A DNA stretch of 64,000 nucleotides from Granulosicoccus sp045106195 (lineage in GTDB: Bacteria; Pseudomonadota; Gammaproteobacteria; Granulosicoccales; Granulosicoccaceae), in the NCBI GenBank assembly GCA_045106195.1, contig JBGCEH010000058.1:48676-112675 (forward strand), in the 5' to 3' direction. A program made the translations under genes and the position numbers. The notes below the pieces were generated by a model. That model was not told the DNA's origin. It worked only from the letters and a program-made list of their open reading frames with translations, and did no database searches. Positions 1 to 9,230 of the stretch are shown piece by piece (positions within the stretch are counted from its first letter, which is position 1; each line of letters begins with the position of its first letter).

Positions 1-164
1 ATGTTGACCAGCCAGTAGATCGGCAGCAACAGAAACACGATGTATAACGTGGGTGCAAACCACTTGCCACTCCCATCACCGGTTGACTTGATAGGCGCCC
101 TGACGCCTTCAAGAGAGATGGTATTAGTGGCTCCTGCGCCTGCTGACTCAGAGGATGTGTTCAC
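1..164 (-). CDS. glpQ: Glycerol ABC transporter permease 2, N-terminal fragment
   Basis: Only the first 54 codons lie in the window; the gene runs off the left edge. I chose a GTG start (162-164) because a strong Shine-Dalgarno, AGGAGGTG (173-180 on the opposite strand), sits a few bases upstream and the glpP stop codon ends only two bases before it. The visible protein has a polar head of about 35 residues and then the start of a first membrane helix (FAPTLYIVFLLLPIYWL), as expected for the second inner-membrane permease of a carbohydrate/polyol type importer. The name rests on position: in the GlpSTPQ(U)V glycerol system two ATPases and two permeases are followed by the binding protein, here outside the window. 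Confidence 0.75.
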   Translation of the reverse strand, partial: MNTSSESAGAGATNTISLEGVRAPIKSTGDGSGKWFAPTLYIVFLLLPIYWLVN

Positions 165-166
165 GG

Positions 167-1054
167 CTAGTCCACCTCCTTTCCCGGAGCATCTGCCCCG
201 AAGTTAGTCATCACGGTATAGAACACCCAGGACAAAAGCAGAATTATCAGGAAGTAGATAATCGACATGGCAGCAGCAGGGCCCAGATCGAACTGCCCGA
301 TAGCCATTTTTACCAGATCGATCGACAGGAATGTCGTGCTGTTACCCGGACCACCACCCGTCAGCACAAACGGTTCGGTGTAGATCATGAAACTGTCCAT
401 GAAGCGAAGCAATACGGCAATAAGCAATACGCGCTGCATCTTGGGCAACTGAATGTATCGGAACACTTTCCACTTAGATGCGCCGTCAATTCTGGCCGCC
501 TGATAATAAGGCTCAGGAATGGCGACAAGGCCTGAATAACAGAGCAATACAACCAGTGAAGTCCAATGCCAGACATCCATGATGATGATGGTTATCCAGG
601 CATCGAGCCAGTTGGTCGCATAATTGTATTCAACACCAAGTGCCGCCAGAGTACGCCCCAGCAGCCCGATATCGGCCCGCCCGAACACTTGCCAGATGGT
701 TCCGACCACGTTCCAGGGAATCAGCAACGGCAATGCCATCAGAATAAGGCAAACCGGCACCCAGAAACCTTTACGCGGCATTGATAGCGCTATGGCGATA
801 CCCAGGGGGATCTCTATCATCAGAATGATGCCGGAGAAAATCAGGTTTCTGATCAAGGCGTCATGAAAACGACTGGATGTAAGCACCTCCTCGTACCACT
901 CTGTCCCTGCCCAGAAAAACTGATTGTTACCGAAGGTATCCTGAACCGAATAGTTCACCACCGTCATCAATGGAATAATGGCACTAATGGCTACCAGAAA
1001 AAATACGGGTAGAACAAAAAACCAGGCCTTGTTATTAAACGGCTTATCAATCAT
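167..1054 (-). CDS. glpP: Glycerol ABC transporter permease 1
   Basis: A 295-residue inner-membrane permease of the binding-protein-dependent (MalF/UgpA-like) type. About six hydrophobic helices are visible, starting at residues 10-30. The cytoplasmic EAA loop that docks on the ATPase is clear (EPYYQAARIDGASKWKVFRY, about residues 180-200). Its ATG overlaps the glpT stop by four bases (ATGA), and the next permease starts two bases after its own stop, so the genes are translationally coupled. The neighbouring paired ATPases, DeoR-type regulator and glycerol kinase point to glycerol uptake; a sugar-phosphate substrate is the main alternative. Confidence 0.85.
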   Translation of the reverse strand: MIDKPFNNKAWFFVLPVFFLVAISAIIPLMTVVNYSVQDTFGNNQFFWAGTEWYEEVLTSSRFHDALIRNLIFSGIILMIEIPLGIAIALSMPRKGFWVPVCLILMALPLLIPWNVVGTIWQVFGRADIGLLGRTLAALGVEYNYATNWLDAWITIIIMDVWHWTSLVVLLCYSGLVAIPEPYYQAARIDGASKWKVFRYIQLPKMQRVLLIAVLLRFMDSFMIYTEPFVLTGGGPGNSTTFLSIDLVKMAIGQFDLGPAAAMSIIYFLIILLLSWVFYTVMTNFGADAPGKEVD

Positions 1055-2136
1055 TGCACTGCCCTCACAAGATGCGAGTTCTCGTAAACAATAAACCGCG
1101 ATTGATCGAACACTGCGTAAGCCTCTGCCGGCACGTTGGCATCTTCATCGACCAGTGCATCAATGCCATGACCGTTTATCGTTCCCCGGACAATCTTGTG
1201 ACGTCCGATATTCTCCACCGATGTAATCTGCATGGGAACACCGTCAGCACCGGCACCAGACTTATCAGTCACCCTCACGAACTCGGGACGTATTCCGATC
1301 TCGAGATTGCCTAAGATCTGTCGGTAATGCCTGTTAAGGGCAAAGCGTGAATCTGCCATGCTCAACATGTTTTGATCAACGCTTCCGGGCAATATATTCA
1401 TACCCGGTGAACCTATGAAATAGCCGACAAACGTGTGTGCAGGCTCATCGAATAATTCTTCGGGGGTACCGATCTGCACAACCTCCCCTTCATACATGAC
1501 CACGACCTTATCCGCGAAAGTCAGCGCCTCTGTCTGATCATGGGTCACGTAAATCATGGTATGACTGAACTGTTCATGCAATTGCTTGAGTTTTGTTCTG
1601 AGTTGCCATTTCATGTGCGGATCTATAACCGTAAGTGGTTCATCAAACAGGATGGCATTGACATCGTAACGAACCAGGCCACGACCCAGCGATATCTTCT
1701 GTTTCTCATCAGCCGTCAAGCCATGTGCACGTCGCCTGGCCTTGTCCTTCAGGTCCAGCGTATCGAGCATATCGCCGACACGCTTGTCGATTTCGGACTT
1801 TGCCAATCCACGATTGACCAGCGGAAACGCCAGATTCTGCTCGACGGTCATGGTGTCGTAGATGACAGGAAACTGAAACACCTGAGCGATATTGCGTTGC
1901 TCGGGACTACGTTCGGTAACATCGTCACTATCAAAGCGTATATGCCCTTTAGAAGGCACCAGCAAACCGGAGATGATGTTTAGCAACGTTGTCTTGCCGC
2001 AGCCTGACGGACCCAACAGCGCGTAAGCGCCACCATCTTCCCAGACATAGTCTATTTGCTTGAGAGCAAAGTCGGCGTCGCTTTTCGGGTTGGCCATGTA
2101 GGAATGGGCAAGTTTGTCCAGTGTGATCTTTGCCAT
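1051..2136 (-). CDS. glpT: Glycerol ABC transporter ATPase with degenerate signature motif
   Basis: A 361-residue MalK-like ATPase. Walker A is canonical (GPSGCGKT, residues 42-49), the Q-loop is at Q88, Walker B with catalytic Glu is FDEP (D165-E166), and the H-loop is intact (VTHD, H199). The ABC signature that should read LSGGQ is replaced by LTADE (140-144). A C-terminal TOBE-like regulatory domain follows from about residue 235. It begins four bases after glpS and overlaps glpP by four bases. The partner GlpS has the opposite pattern of motif loss, so I infer an asymmetric heterodimer. GlpT here means the ABC subunit of the rhizobial-type glycerol importer, not the E. coli glycerol-3-phosphate antiporter. 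Confidence 0.85.
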   Translation of the reverse strand: MAKITLDKLAHSYMANPKSDADFALKQIDYVWEDGGAYALLGPSGCGKTTLLNIISGLLVPSKGHIRFDSDDVTERSPEQRNIAQVFQFPVIYDTMTVEQNLAFPLVNRGLAKSEIDKRVGDMLDTLDLKDKARRRAHGLTADEKQKISLGRGLVRYDVNAILFDEPLTVIDPHMKWQLRTKLKQLHEQFSHTMIYVTHDQTEALTFADKVVVMYEGEVVQIGTPEELFDEPAHTFVGYFIGSPGMNILPGSVDQNMLSMADSRFALNRHYRQILGNLEIGIRPEFVRVTDKSGAGADGVPMQITSVENIGRHKIVRGTINGHGIDALVDEDANVPAEAYAVFDQSRFIVYENSHLVRAVQ

Positions 2137-2140
2137 TGCC

Positions 2141-3247
2141 TCAGGCCGCCTTTGTCAATCGAGCCGGAGACTGTACCAATGATCCGTCTGAGGCGGAGAA
2201 TAGATAGTAGCGAGCCGGGTCGAGGTATACCGTAATGGCATCTCCGGCATGCACCTTATGCACGCCGTGCGTTAACACCACCCAGTGAGACTGCTCGATA
2301 TTCATGTGAATATACGTTTCAGAACCGGTTATTTCACTGGTACTGATCGTGCCATGAACGGCTATCTGGTAATTGCCAGTGGCACTCAGCGACGCGTGGT
2401 GCGACCGAAACGCTAATGTGTACTTGCCCTCGGGAACGCTGTGAGCATCAACAGGCGCCCCGAGGTTGATAGGCACCCCCGCATCCGCACCTTCGGCAAT
2501 AAGCTTATCTGCGGTACAGTGCACGTCGAAGGTATTCAATGGCGGATCAGAGAACGTCTGTGCCGTGCTTAGATTGACAGGCTGATTGTAGACATCGATT
2601 GTCGGGCCGAACTGCGTGACCCGACCTTCATGCAAGGTTGCCGTGTAGCCGCCCAACAGCAGCGCTTCGTGCGGTTCGGTTGTGGCGTAGACAAACACGG
2701 CGCCTGTTTCAGCAAACAGCCGTGGTAACTCGACACGTAGCTCTTCGCGCAGCTTATAGTCAAGATTGGCAAGAGGCTCATCCAGCAATACAAGCTCAGC
2801 ACCTTTAACGAGCGCTCTGGCCAGCGCCGTACGTTGTTGCTGGCCGCCTGACAGATTCAAAGGTGTTCTATCGAGAAATTCAGTCAACTTCAAAAGCTCA
2901 GCGGCTTTATGGACTTCGCTGTTGATGGTCGCAGCATCCGCACCCTGCAGGCGAAGCGGCGATGCGATGTTCTCGAAAACAGTCATCGCCGGATAGTTGA
3001 TAAACTGTTGATAGACCATAGCGACATCCCGATTGCGCACGGACACACCGGTTACCTGCTTACCCTTGGAGTACACATCACCGGACGTCGGCCTGTCCAG
3101 GCCGGCCATCAAACGCATAAGGCTAGTTTTTCCAGACAGTGTTGGCCCAAGCAAGACGTTTACCGAGCCACTCTGTAGCTTCAGGCTGACATCACTGATG
3201 TGCTCGCTGGCACCGACCTGCTTGCTGACATGTTGAAGTTCGAGCAT
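2141..3247 (-). CDS. glpS: Glycerol ABC transporter ATPase with altered H-loop
   Basis: A 368-residue ATPase taken from the ATG at 3245-3247 (MLELQHVSK); a longer in-frame reading to 3343 would add 32 residues with no ABC similarity. Walker A is slightly unusual (GPTLSGKT, 34-41), the signature LSGGQ is intact (132-136), and Walker B with Glu is LLDEP (D156-E157). The switch histidine expected in YVTHD is replaced, the text reading YATTE with Thr190 at that position. The C-terminal half (about 235-368) resembles a MalK regulatory domain. It is the first structural gene of the operon, about 160 bp downstream of glpR on the same strand. Confidence 0.83.
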   Translation of the reverse strand: MLELQHVSKQVGASEHISDVSLKLQSGSVNVLLGPTLSGKTSLMRLMAGLDRPTSGDVYSKGKQVTGVSVRNRDVAMVYQQFINYPAMTVFENIASPLRLQGADAATINSEVHKAAELLKLTEFLDRTPLNLSGGQQQRTALARALVKGAELVLLDEPLANLDYKLREELRVELPRLFAETGAVFVYATTEPHEALLLGGYTATLHEGRVTQFGPTIDVYNQPVNLSTAQTFSDPPLNTFDVHCTADKLIAEGADAGVPINLGAPVDAHSVPEGKYTLAFRSHHASLSATGNYQIAVHGTISTSEITGSETYIHMNIEQSHWVVLTHGVHKVHAGDAITVYLDPARYYLFSASDGSLVQSPARLTKAA

Positions 3248-3406
3248 GGATTCTCGCTTTTCTGCACAAAGCATCCTGAAGATCAGCGCCGTGTTGCACG
3301 CCTGTCGAGAGTGCGCATTTACCGTGACACACCTGACGAACACTAATTGCCTGAAAAGCGAAAGTCAATCGAAACTAAAGCGCCAGCAAGCCCAGAGTCC
3401 TCGTAC

Positions 3407-4183
3407 TTACCCGTTATTTCGCGTAGCACCGGTTTCGATCGTCCGAATTTCGAAACCACTCAACAGACGCCGGAACGACGGGCCTGGGCAATGATCCGTG
3501 ACAAAGGAATGCACCTGTGATATGTGGCCGATACGCACTGGCGCTGTGCGCTCATGCTTGGTGGCATCGGCAACCAGAATTACATGTCTGGCATTGGAGA
3601 GAATGGCTTGTGACACTTGAACTTCCCGGTAGTCGAAATCAAGTAGCGCACCATCCTCATCGATGGCTGAGGCGCCTACGACAGCAAAATCCACCTTGAA
3701 TTGCTTGATGAACTCGACGGCTGACTCACCAATGATGCCGCCGTCTGCACTGCGTACCTCACCCGATGCAATAATGACTTTGTTGTGAGTATAGGGCCGC
3801 ATAAGGGAGGCGACGTTGATATTGTTAGTAATGACCATGAGTTGGTGATGATGGAGAAGTGCCTGAGCCACCGCTTCTGTCGTGGTGCCAATATTGACGA
3901 ACAAGGACGCATTGTCCGGGATGATATCGGCCACTGCCCGCCCAATCGCCTGCTTCTGATCGTGTGCGAGCATGCGCCTGGCCTCATAGCTCATGTTCTC
4001 GACACTGGAGGCAAGCCGTGCACCACCGTGAGTACGGGTGAGCAGACGCTCTTCGCACAGGCGATTCAGGTCTTTGCGAATGGTTTGCGGCGTGACATCA
4101 AAGCGCTGAAGCAACTCGTCAACAGACACCGCCCCAAATTCGCGGACAATATCCAGAATCTGCTGGCGACGGTTATCTGACAC
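3407..4183 (-). CDS. glpR: DeoR-family transcriptional repressor of the glycerol genes
   Basis: A 258-residue DeoR/GlpR-type regulator. Residues 1-57 form the N-terminal winged helix-turn-helix (RRQQILDIVREFGAVSVDEL, then VTPQTIRKDLNRL). The rest is the effector-binding domain typical of sugar-phosphate-responsive DeoR proteins, with the motif FVNIGTTTEAVAQAL and a later DFAVVGASAIDEDGALLDFD. It is the first gene of the leftward glp operon and is divergent from glpK across a 195 bp region that holds three GTTTCGTTTT-type half-sites, a plausible autoregulatory operator. The inducer is likely glycerol-3-phosphate (family knowledge, not visible here). Confidence 0.87.
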   Translation of the reverse strand: MSDNRRQQILDIVREFGAVSVDELLQRFDVTPQTIRKDLNRLCEERLLTRTHGGARLASSVENMSYEARRMLAHDQKQAIGRAVADIIPDNASLFVNIGTTTEAVAQALLHHHQLMVITNNINVASLMRPYTHNKVIIASGEVRSADGGIIGESAVEFIKQFKVDFAVVGASAIDEDGALLDFDYREVQVSQAILSNARHVILVADATKHERTAPVRIGHISQVHSFVTDHCPGPSFRRLLSGFEIRTIETGATRNNG

Positions 4184-4234
4184 AAACTGTATTCATTCGT
4201 AACCTCTGGAACAGGCGCTTAAAGAGCATAATGT

Positions 4235-4280
4235 GTTTCGTTTTAGCCGTTGCGCTGCAAAACGAAACTCTAAACGAAAC
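4235..4280. promoter_or_regulatory. Candidate GlpR operator: three GTTTCGTTT-type half-sites
   Basis: Between the divergent glpR and glpK starts, GTTTCGTTTT (4235-4244) faces its exact reverse complement AAAACGAAAC (4259-4268) across 14 bases. A third copy, AAACGAAAC (4272-4280), follows in the same orientation as the second. TTTCG-containing repeats are usual binding sites of DeoR-family repressors. Assignment to this GlpR is inferred from position. Confidence 0.6.
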
Positions 4281-4378
4281 TTCAAAATATCGCAAAATAT
4301 TTTTTTGACCCAAACCGGGTACAACAACGCTCAAGTCACTCGTACAATGCTGGCTATCTTACTCAACCGGGCACTTCG

Positions 4379-5863
4379 ATGATCAAACCGCTGCTGTTAA
4401 GCATTGACCAGGGAACTACCAGCTCACGCGCGATGCTGTTCGAGAAGGACGGCAGCACCTTTTCAATGGCGCAGCGTGAATTCCGGCAGTTCTTCCCACA
4501 ATCAGGCTGGGTGGAGCACGATCCCGAGGAGATTTGGGAATCCACGCTGGATGTCTGCAAGCAGGCCCTGGCCAGAGCATCCGCCAGCAATCGACCGGTT
4601 GCGGCCATTGGTATAACCAATCAGCGTGAGACGACTCTGGTATGGGAGCGCAAGACCGGAAAACCCATTCACAAGGCAATCGTGTGGCAAGACCGACGAA
4701 CCGCTGATACCTGTCGCAAACTGCAGGCTCAAGGACACGGCGACATTGTCACTACCAAGACTGGGTTGCTATTGGATCCGTACTTTTCCGGTACTAAAAT
4801 CGGCTGGATCCTCGACAACGTTGACGGTGCGCGTGACAAGGCGGAGCGCGGAGAACTCGCATTCGGCACCGTAGACACCTTCCTAATATGGCGCCTCACC
4901 AGCGGCCGTGTACATGCTACTGACGCCACCAACGCTTGCAGGACATTACTTTTCAATATCAGAACGAATGACTGGGACAAAGAACTGTGCGACATGCTCG
5001 GTGTACCGATGTCGATGTTGCCTGAGGTCCATGACTGCGCGGCAGATTTTTGCACCACCGATAAAAGCGTGTTAGGCGTGGAACTGAAAGTCGCAGGTGT
5101 TGCGGGTGATCAGCATGCCGCCTCCATCGGGCAGGTGTGCTTTGCACCAGGGATGATCAAAAGCACCTACGGTACCGGTTGTTTCATGATGTTGAACACC
5201 GGCACCAGCCCCATCGCCTCAACCAACAAACTGCTGACCACTCTCGCCTATCGGCTCGATGGCACCACCACGTATGCCATAGAAGGGTCCATCTTCGTCG
5301 CTGGCGCTGCCGTTCAATGGCTGCGCGACGGACTTGGCATCATCGACTCCGCAGAGCAAACGCAGACCATGGCCGAGAGTATCGATGGGAATCAGGGCGT
5401 CTATCTGGTCCCTGCATTCACGGGCATGGGCGCACCCTATTGGGATGCCGACGCGCGCGGTGCATTGTACGGGCTGACTCGCGATTCCGGCCCCGCCGCC
5501 ATCACTCGGGCAGCGCTGGAATCGGTGTGCTACCAGACGATGGACCTGCTCAATGCCATACGTTCTGATGGCGCAGCAATCAGCACCGTACGTGTCGACG
5601 GCGGCATGGTCAAGAACGACTGGCTAAGTCAGTATCTTGCCAATGTTCTGGATATCCCCGTTGAACGTCCCATGCAGACTGAAACAACAGCACTGGGTGC
5701 TGCCTATTTGGCAGGCTTGCAGGTCGGTGTTTATGACTCGCTGGACGATCTTGGAGCCAACTGGGTACAGGAAAAAGCATTCATACCCACCATGAGCGAT
5801 GAGCAGCGTCAGCAAGTAACCGAAGGCTGGGCAGATGCGGTGCGTCGCACCAGAAGCATTTGA
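4379..5863 (+). CDS. glpK: Glycerol kinase
   Basis: A 494-residue FGGY-family kinase of normal GlpK length that phosphorylates glycerol to glycerol-3-phosphate with ATP in the cytoplasm. The N-terminal phosphate-binding strand reads LLSIDQGTTSSRAMLF (residues 5-20), followed by substrate-side motifs GITNQRETT and IVWQDRRT. The C-terminal nucleotide-binding half holds YGTGCFMMLNTG and RVDGGMVKNDWLSQYLANV. It is transcribed away from the regulator and the ABC transporter, so uptake and phosphorylation share one control region. No glpD is present in the window. Confidence 0.96.
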   Translation: MIKPLLLSIDQGTTSSRAMLFEKDGSTFSMAQREFRQFFPQSGWVEHDPEEIWESTLDVCKQALARASASNRPVAAIGITNQRETTLVWERKTGKPIHKAIVWQDRRTADTCRKLQAQGHGDIVTTKTGLLLDPYFSGTKIGWILDNVDGARDKAERGELAFGTVDTFLIWRLTSGRVHATDATNACRTLLFNIRTNDWDKELCDMLGVPMSMLPEVHDCAADFCTTDKSVLGVELKVAGVAGDQHAASIGQVCFAPGMIKSTYGTGCFMMLNTGTSPIASTNKLLTTLAYRLDGTTTYAIEGSIFVAGAAVQWLRDGLGIIDSAEQTQTMAESIDGNQGVYLVPAFTGMGAPYWDADARGALYGLTRDSGPAAITRAALESVCYQTMDLLNAIRSDGAAISTVRVDGGMVKNDWLSQYLANVLDIPVERPMQTETTALGAAYLAGLQVGVYDSLDDLGANWVQEKAFIPTMSDEQRQQVTEGWADAVRRTRSI

Positions 5864-5871
5864 GAGCAGTG

Positions 5872-5891
5872 GCTGCATGCGCAGCGTTTTT
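5872..5891 (+). terminator. Probable intrinsic terminator of glpK
   Basis: GCTGC (5872-5876) and GCAGC (5881-5885) form a short stem with an ATGC loop, followed by GTTTTT. It lies just after the glpK stop and before the convergent ybiT end. The five-pair stem is short, so termination may be partial. Confidence 0.5.
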
Positions 5892-5920
5892 ATCGCGTTG
5901 CGCAAACCTTCCGCGGCTCA

Positions 5921-7531
5921 CTAAAAATTGGCCGCTTTGGCTTCCAGTCGCTGGCTGGCCAGATACTCATCATAGGTACCGGAAAAGCTGATCAATCGCT
6001 GATCTTCTATTTCAATAATCTGTGTAGCCAGCGATGAGACGAACTCTCTGTCGTGGCTGACGAAGATAATGGTACCTTCATAGTTTTCCAACGCAAGGTT
6101 CAGTGATTCGATGGCCTCCATGTCCATGTGATTGGTTGGCTCATCAAGCACCATTACGTTGGGAGAGGTCATCATCAACTTGCCGAAGATCAAGCGGTTT
6201 TTCTCCCCACCGGAACAGACCTGAACGCGCTTTTCGAAGTCACCGGAGGAGAACAGCAACTGGCCAAGAATGGCCCGTACAATCTGATCGTTATGCGAAG
6301 GTTTTCGCCATTGGCTCATCCAGTCGAACAAAGTGAAGTTATTAGCAAACTCTTCTGTGTTGTCTTGCGGGCAATAGCCAATGGCAGCATTTTCCGACCA
6401 CTGCATTTTTCCCTTGAGGGGCTGGAGCTCATCGAGCATACAGCGTAGAAGGGTTGTCTTTCCGACACCGTTTTCACCAATGATGGCCAGTCGTGAACCG
6501 GCTTCCAACATGAGATTGCCTTTTTCGAACAAAAGCTCATCGTCAAAACCCATCGACAGATTCTCTATGGTCAAGGCTTGCCGAAACAGTTTTTTCTCCT
6601 GCGCAAATCGAATATAAGGACTGATCCTGCTCGATCGCTTGATGTCAGCAAGCTGAATCTTGTCCAGCTTCCTGGCTCGTGACGTTGCCTGTTTTGCCTT
6701 TGATGCGTTGGCCGAGAAGCGACTGACAAATTGCTGAAGATCTGCGATTTCCGCTTTCTTCTTGTTGTTTTCCGAGTGCAGTAATTCTCTGGCAGCTGTT
6801 GATGCAATCATGAAGTCATCATAGTTGCCGGGGTACAGGCGCAGCTCGCCGTAGTCAATATCCGCTGTATGCGTACACACTGAATTAAGAAAGTGACGAT
6901 CGTGAGAGATCATGATCATCGTGCTTTTCTGTTGGCGCAGTACGCCTTCAAGCCAGCGAATAGCGTTGATATCCAGGTTGTTGGTAGGCTCATCAAGCAA
7001 CAGGATGTCAGGGGAGGAGAACAGGGCCTGAGCCAGCAACACTCTGAGTTTCCAGCCAGGAGCAACTTCGCTCATCAGGCCGGTATGCAATGATTCCTCG
7101 ATACCTGCGCCACTCAGGAACTCACCAGCACGACTTTCAGCGGTATAGCCGTCCATTTCAGCGAACTCTACTTCAAGCTCTGCCACACGCATGCCATCAT
7201 CTTCTGTCATCTCCGGAAGGGCATAAAGGCGATCGCGTTCCTGCTTCACCGTCCACAGCTCCTGATGTCCCATGATGACAGTGTCAATAACCGTGTATTG
7301 CTCGAAAGCAAACTGATCCTGATTAAGCTTGCCAATACGCTCATTTGGCGTCACCGATACATTCCCGGCTGTCGGCTCAAGCGTACCCGCCAGAATGTTC
7401 ATGAACGTGGACTTACCACACCCGTTGGCACCGATAAGCCCGTAGCGATTGCCATCGCCGAATTTTACAGAAATGTTTTCGAACAGGGGCTTGGAGCCAA
7501 ACTGAATAGTGACGTTTGCAGCAGAGATCAA
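5921..7531 (-). CDS. ybiT: ABC-F family ATPase YbiT
   Basis: A 536-residue soluble ABC-F protein with two nucleotide-binding domains and no membrane segment. Domain 1 has Walker A GANGCGKS (about 35-42), the divergent signature SEVAPGWKLRV typical of YbiT, and Walker B DILLLDEPTNNLD. The inter-domain P-site-tRNA-interacting linker (about 245-320) includes FVSRFSANASKAKQATSRAR. Domain 2 has GENGVGKT, CSGGEKNR and VMVLDEPTNHMD. Family members act on ribosomes to relieve stalled translation. It is convergent with glpK with 57 bp between the stops. The near-continuous match to remembered E. coli YbiT makes the assignment firm; the physiological role is less certain. Confidence 0.93.
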   Translation of the reverse strand: MISAANVTIQFGSKPLFENISVKFGDGNRYGLIGANGCGKSTFMNILAGTLEPTAGNVSVTPNERIGKLNQDQFAFEQYTVIDTVIMGHQELWTVKQERDRLYALPEMTEDDGMRVAELEVEFAEMDGYTAESRAGEFLSGAGIEESLHTGLMSEVAPGWKLRVLLAQALFSSPDILLLDEPTNNLDINAIRWLEGVLRQQKSTMIMISHDRHFLNSVCTHTADIDYGELRLYPGNYDDFMIASTAARELLHSENNKKKAEIADLQQFVSRFSANASKAKQATSRARKLDKIQLADIKRSSRISPYIRFAQEKKLFRQALTIENLSMGFDDELLFEKGNLMLEAGSRLAIIGENGVGKTTLLRCMLDELQPLKGKMQWSENAAIGYCPQDNTEEFANNFTLFDWMSQWRKPSHNDQIVRAILGQLLFSSGDFEKRVQVCSGGEKNRLIFGKLMMTSPNVMVLDEPTNHMDMEAIESLNLALENYEGTIIFVSHDREFVSSLATQIIEIEDQRLISFSGTYDEYLASQRLEAKAANF

Positions 7532-7796
7532 GGGTATAACTCAACGTTGAGCACGCAGCTAAGTGCGGGCTGGTTGGACAACTCGTAAGTCTAGCATTTG
7601 CATACCTTTACCCTTGCCGCCCGTTGGCAAGAGTGCTGTGCTTGTCACAACACCAATAAGGAGATCGAGTGCTTATGACACGTAACAAGCGTGTAAAAGC
7701 GCTTAGAGCCAGATTTCTGCCGCGATAAGAGCCTGTAAGAACCCAACACAGACCGTGCAGGCGGCGCGCAGCCATTCAAACGAGGAACTACTGACG

Positions 7797-9188
7797 CTAC
7801 TGCAGTATTCTTGCCCGAACTTTCTGGCGCTTTATTTTTCCGTTTGACAGGATGTCCAAAGCCACGTTGGCCTTGTCGAAAGACACAGCCACAAACGCCA
7901 GCTTGGCAAGCACCGTTATCTTCCCGATATCATCGTTGGTCAACGCAGACCCCGCTGTCAGAGCTCCCACAATATCGCCGGGGCGAATCTTGTCTTTCTT
8001 GCCAGCGTTGATATTCAGAGTCACCGTCGATGGCTGCACTGGCTTGGCATTGTCGTGGCTTGATGCTTTCAATTCACCAAATTTGATTTCAAGCTTCAAA
8101 AAGCGTTCCAACGCGCGAATATGATGGACTTCGTCAGGATCGACCAGAGTAATGGCAAGCCCTTCAAGACCGGCTCTGCCCGTGCGACCGATGCGATGTA
8201 GATGCGTCTCAGGGTCTGGGGAAGCATCGTAGTTAATCACCGCTGAAAGCGCACTGATGTCCAGACCTCGAGCCGCCACATCCGTTGCCACCAGAAACGA
8301 CAGGCTCTTGTTAGCAAACAGTATCAGCGCCTCATCCCGCTCGCGTTGATCAAGATCACCATGCAATGATCGCGCGTGCATGCCACGCTGACGCAATGTG
8401 TCACACACCGCTTGCGCCTGATCCTTTCGGTTACAGAAAATAATGGCGTTTTCCGGTTGATATTTTCCGATTGCCCGAAAAAGACTTTCCATTTTTTGCG
8501 CTTTGGTGGCAAATACAAACATCTGCTCTATGTGAGCCGCGGTATTGGTTGCAGCAATGCGCACCTCTACCGGGTTAGTCTGAACGCTCCGACTGATGCT
8601 CGCGATTTCATCAGGATAAGTGGCCGAGAATAGAAGGGTTTGCCGACTATCATTAATACCATGCAATATCAGCATGATGTCATCGTAGAACCCCATATCC
8701 AGCATCCTGTCCGCTTCGTCCAGAACAAGGGTTTGCACGTTCGAAATATCCAGAGTGTGTTTCTCGAGGTGTTTCTTGAGGCGCCCGGGCGTGCCAACCA
8801 CCACATGCGGACTACGTTTGAGCGAGGTCAGCTGATCATGTATGGGTTTGCCCCCGCACAGGGTCAATACTCTGGTATTGGCCAACGCGCTGGCAAGCCT
8901 GCGAATCTCTGCAGCCACCTGCTCGCTTAGTTCGCGTGTCGGGCATATGATCAGCGCCTGAGTTTCAAAAACCGAGATATCCAGTTTGTTCAGCAGGCCG
9001 ATGGCAAAAGCCGCCGTTTTGCCACTACCCGTCTCAGCTTGTGCAATCAGGTCACGACCCTCAAGGATCGCCGCCGCAGATTGCGACTGGATAGGCGTCA
9101 TCTGCACGTAGTTTACGGCACTTAAAGCCTGCAACAGCTCAGGCCTTATGGGGAGTGAGCTGAACGCATCCGGTGTTTCGATAGTCAT
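7797..9188 (-). CDS. dbpA: ATP-dependent RNA helicase DbpA
   Basis: A DEAD-box helicase of about 463 residues that remodels 23S rRNA during 50S subunit assembly. The Q motif region (YVQMTPIQSQS), motif I AETGSGKT, motif II DEAD, motif III SAT, and motif VI HRIGRTGRAG are all present. The last ~75 residues form the DbpA-specific RNA-binding domain (KIRPGDIVGALTAGSALTNDDIGKI). I start at the ATG 9186-9188 (MTIETPDAFSSL), which fits the family N-terminus; a longer reading to 9230 would add 14 residues. Neither start has a strong Shine-Dalgarno. It is monocistronic as far as can be seen. Confidence 0.93.
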   Translation of the reverse strand: MTIETPDAFSSLPIRPELLQALSAVNYVQMTPIQSQSAAAILEGRDLIAQAETGSGKTAAFAIGLLNKLDISVFETQALIICPTRELSEQVAAEIRRLASALANTRVLTLCGGKPIHDQLTSLKRSPHVVVGTPGRLKKHLEKHTLDISNVQTLVLDEADRMLDMGFYDDIMLILHGINDSRQTLLFSATYPDEIASISRSVQTNPVEVRIAATNTAAHIEQMFVFATKAQKMESLFRAIGKYQPENAIIFCNRKDQAQAVCDTLRQRGMHARSLHGDLDQRERDEALILFANKSLSFLVATDVAARGLDISALSAVINYDASPDPETHLHRIGRTGRAGLEGLAITLVDPDEVHHIRALERFLKLEIKFGELKASSHDNAKPVQPSTVTLNINAGKKDKIRPGDIVGALTAGSALTNDDIGKITVLAKLAFVAVSFDKANVALDILSNGKIKRQKVRARILQ

Positions 9189-9230
9189 CGGATTTACTAA
9201 GACGTTAGGGATAGCTGGCCACTGTACCAA

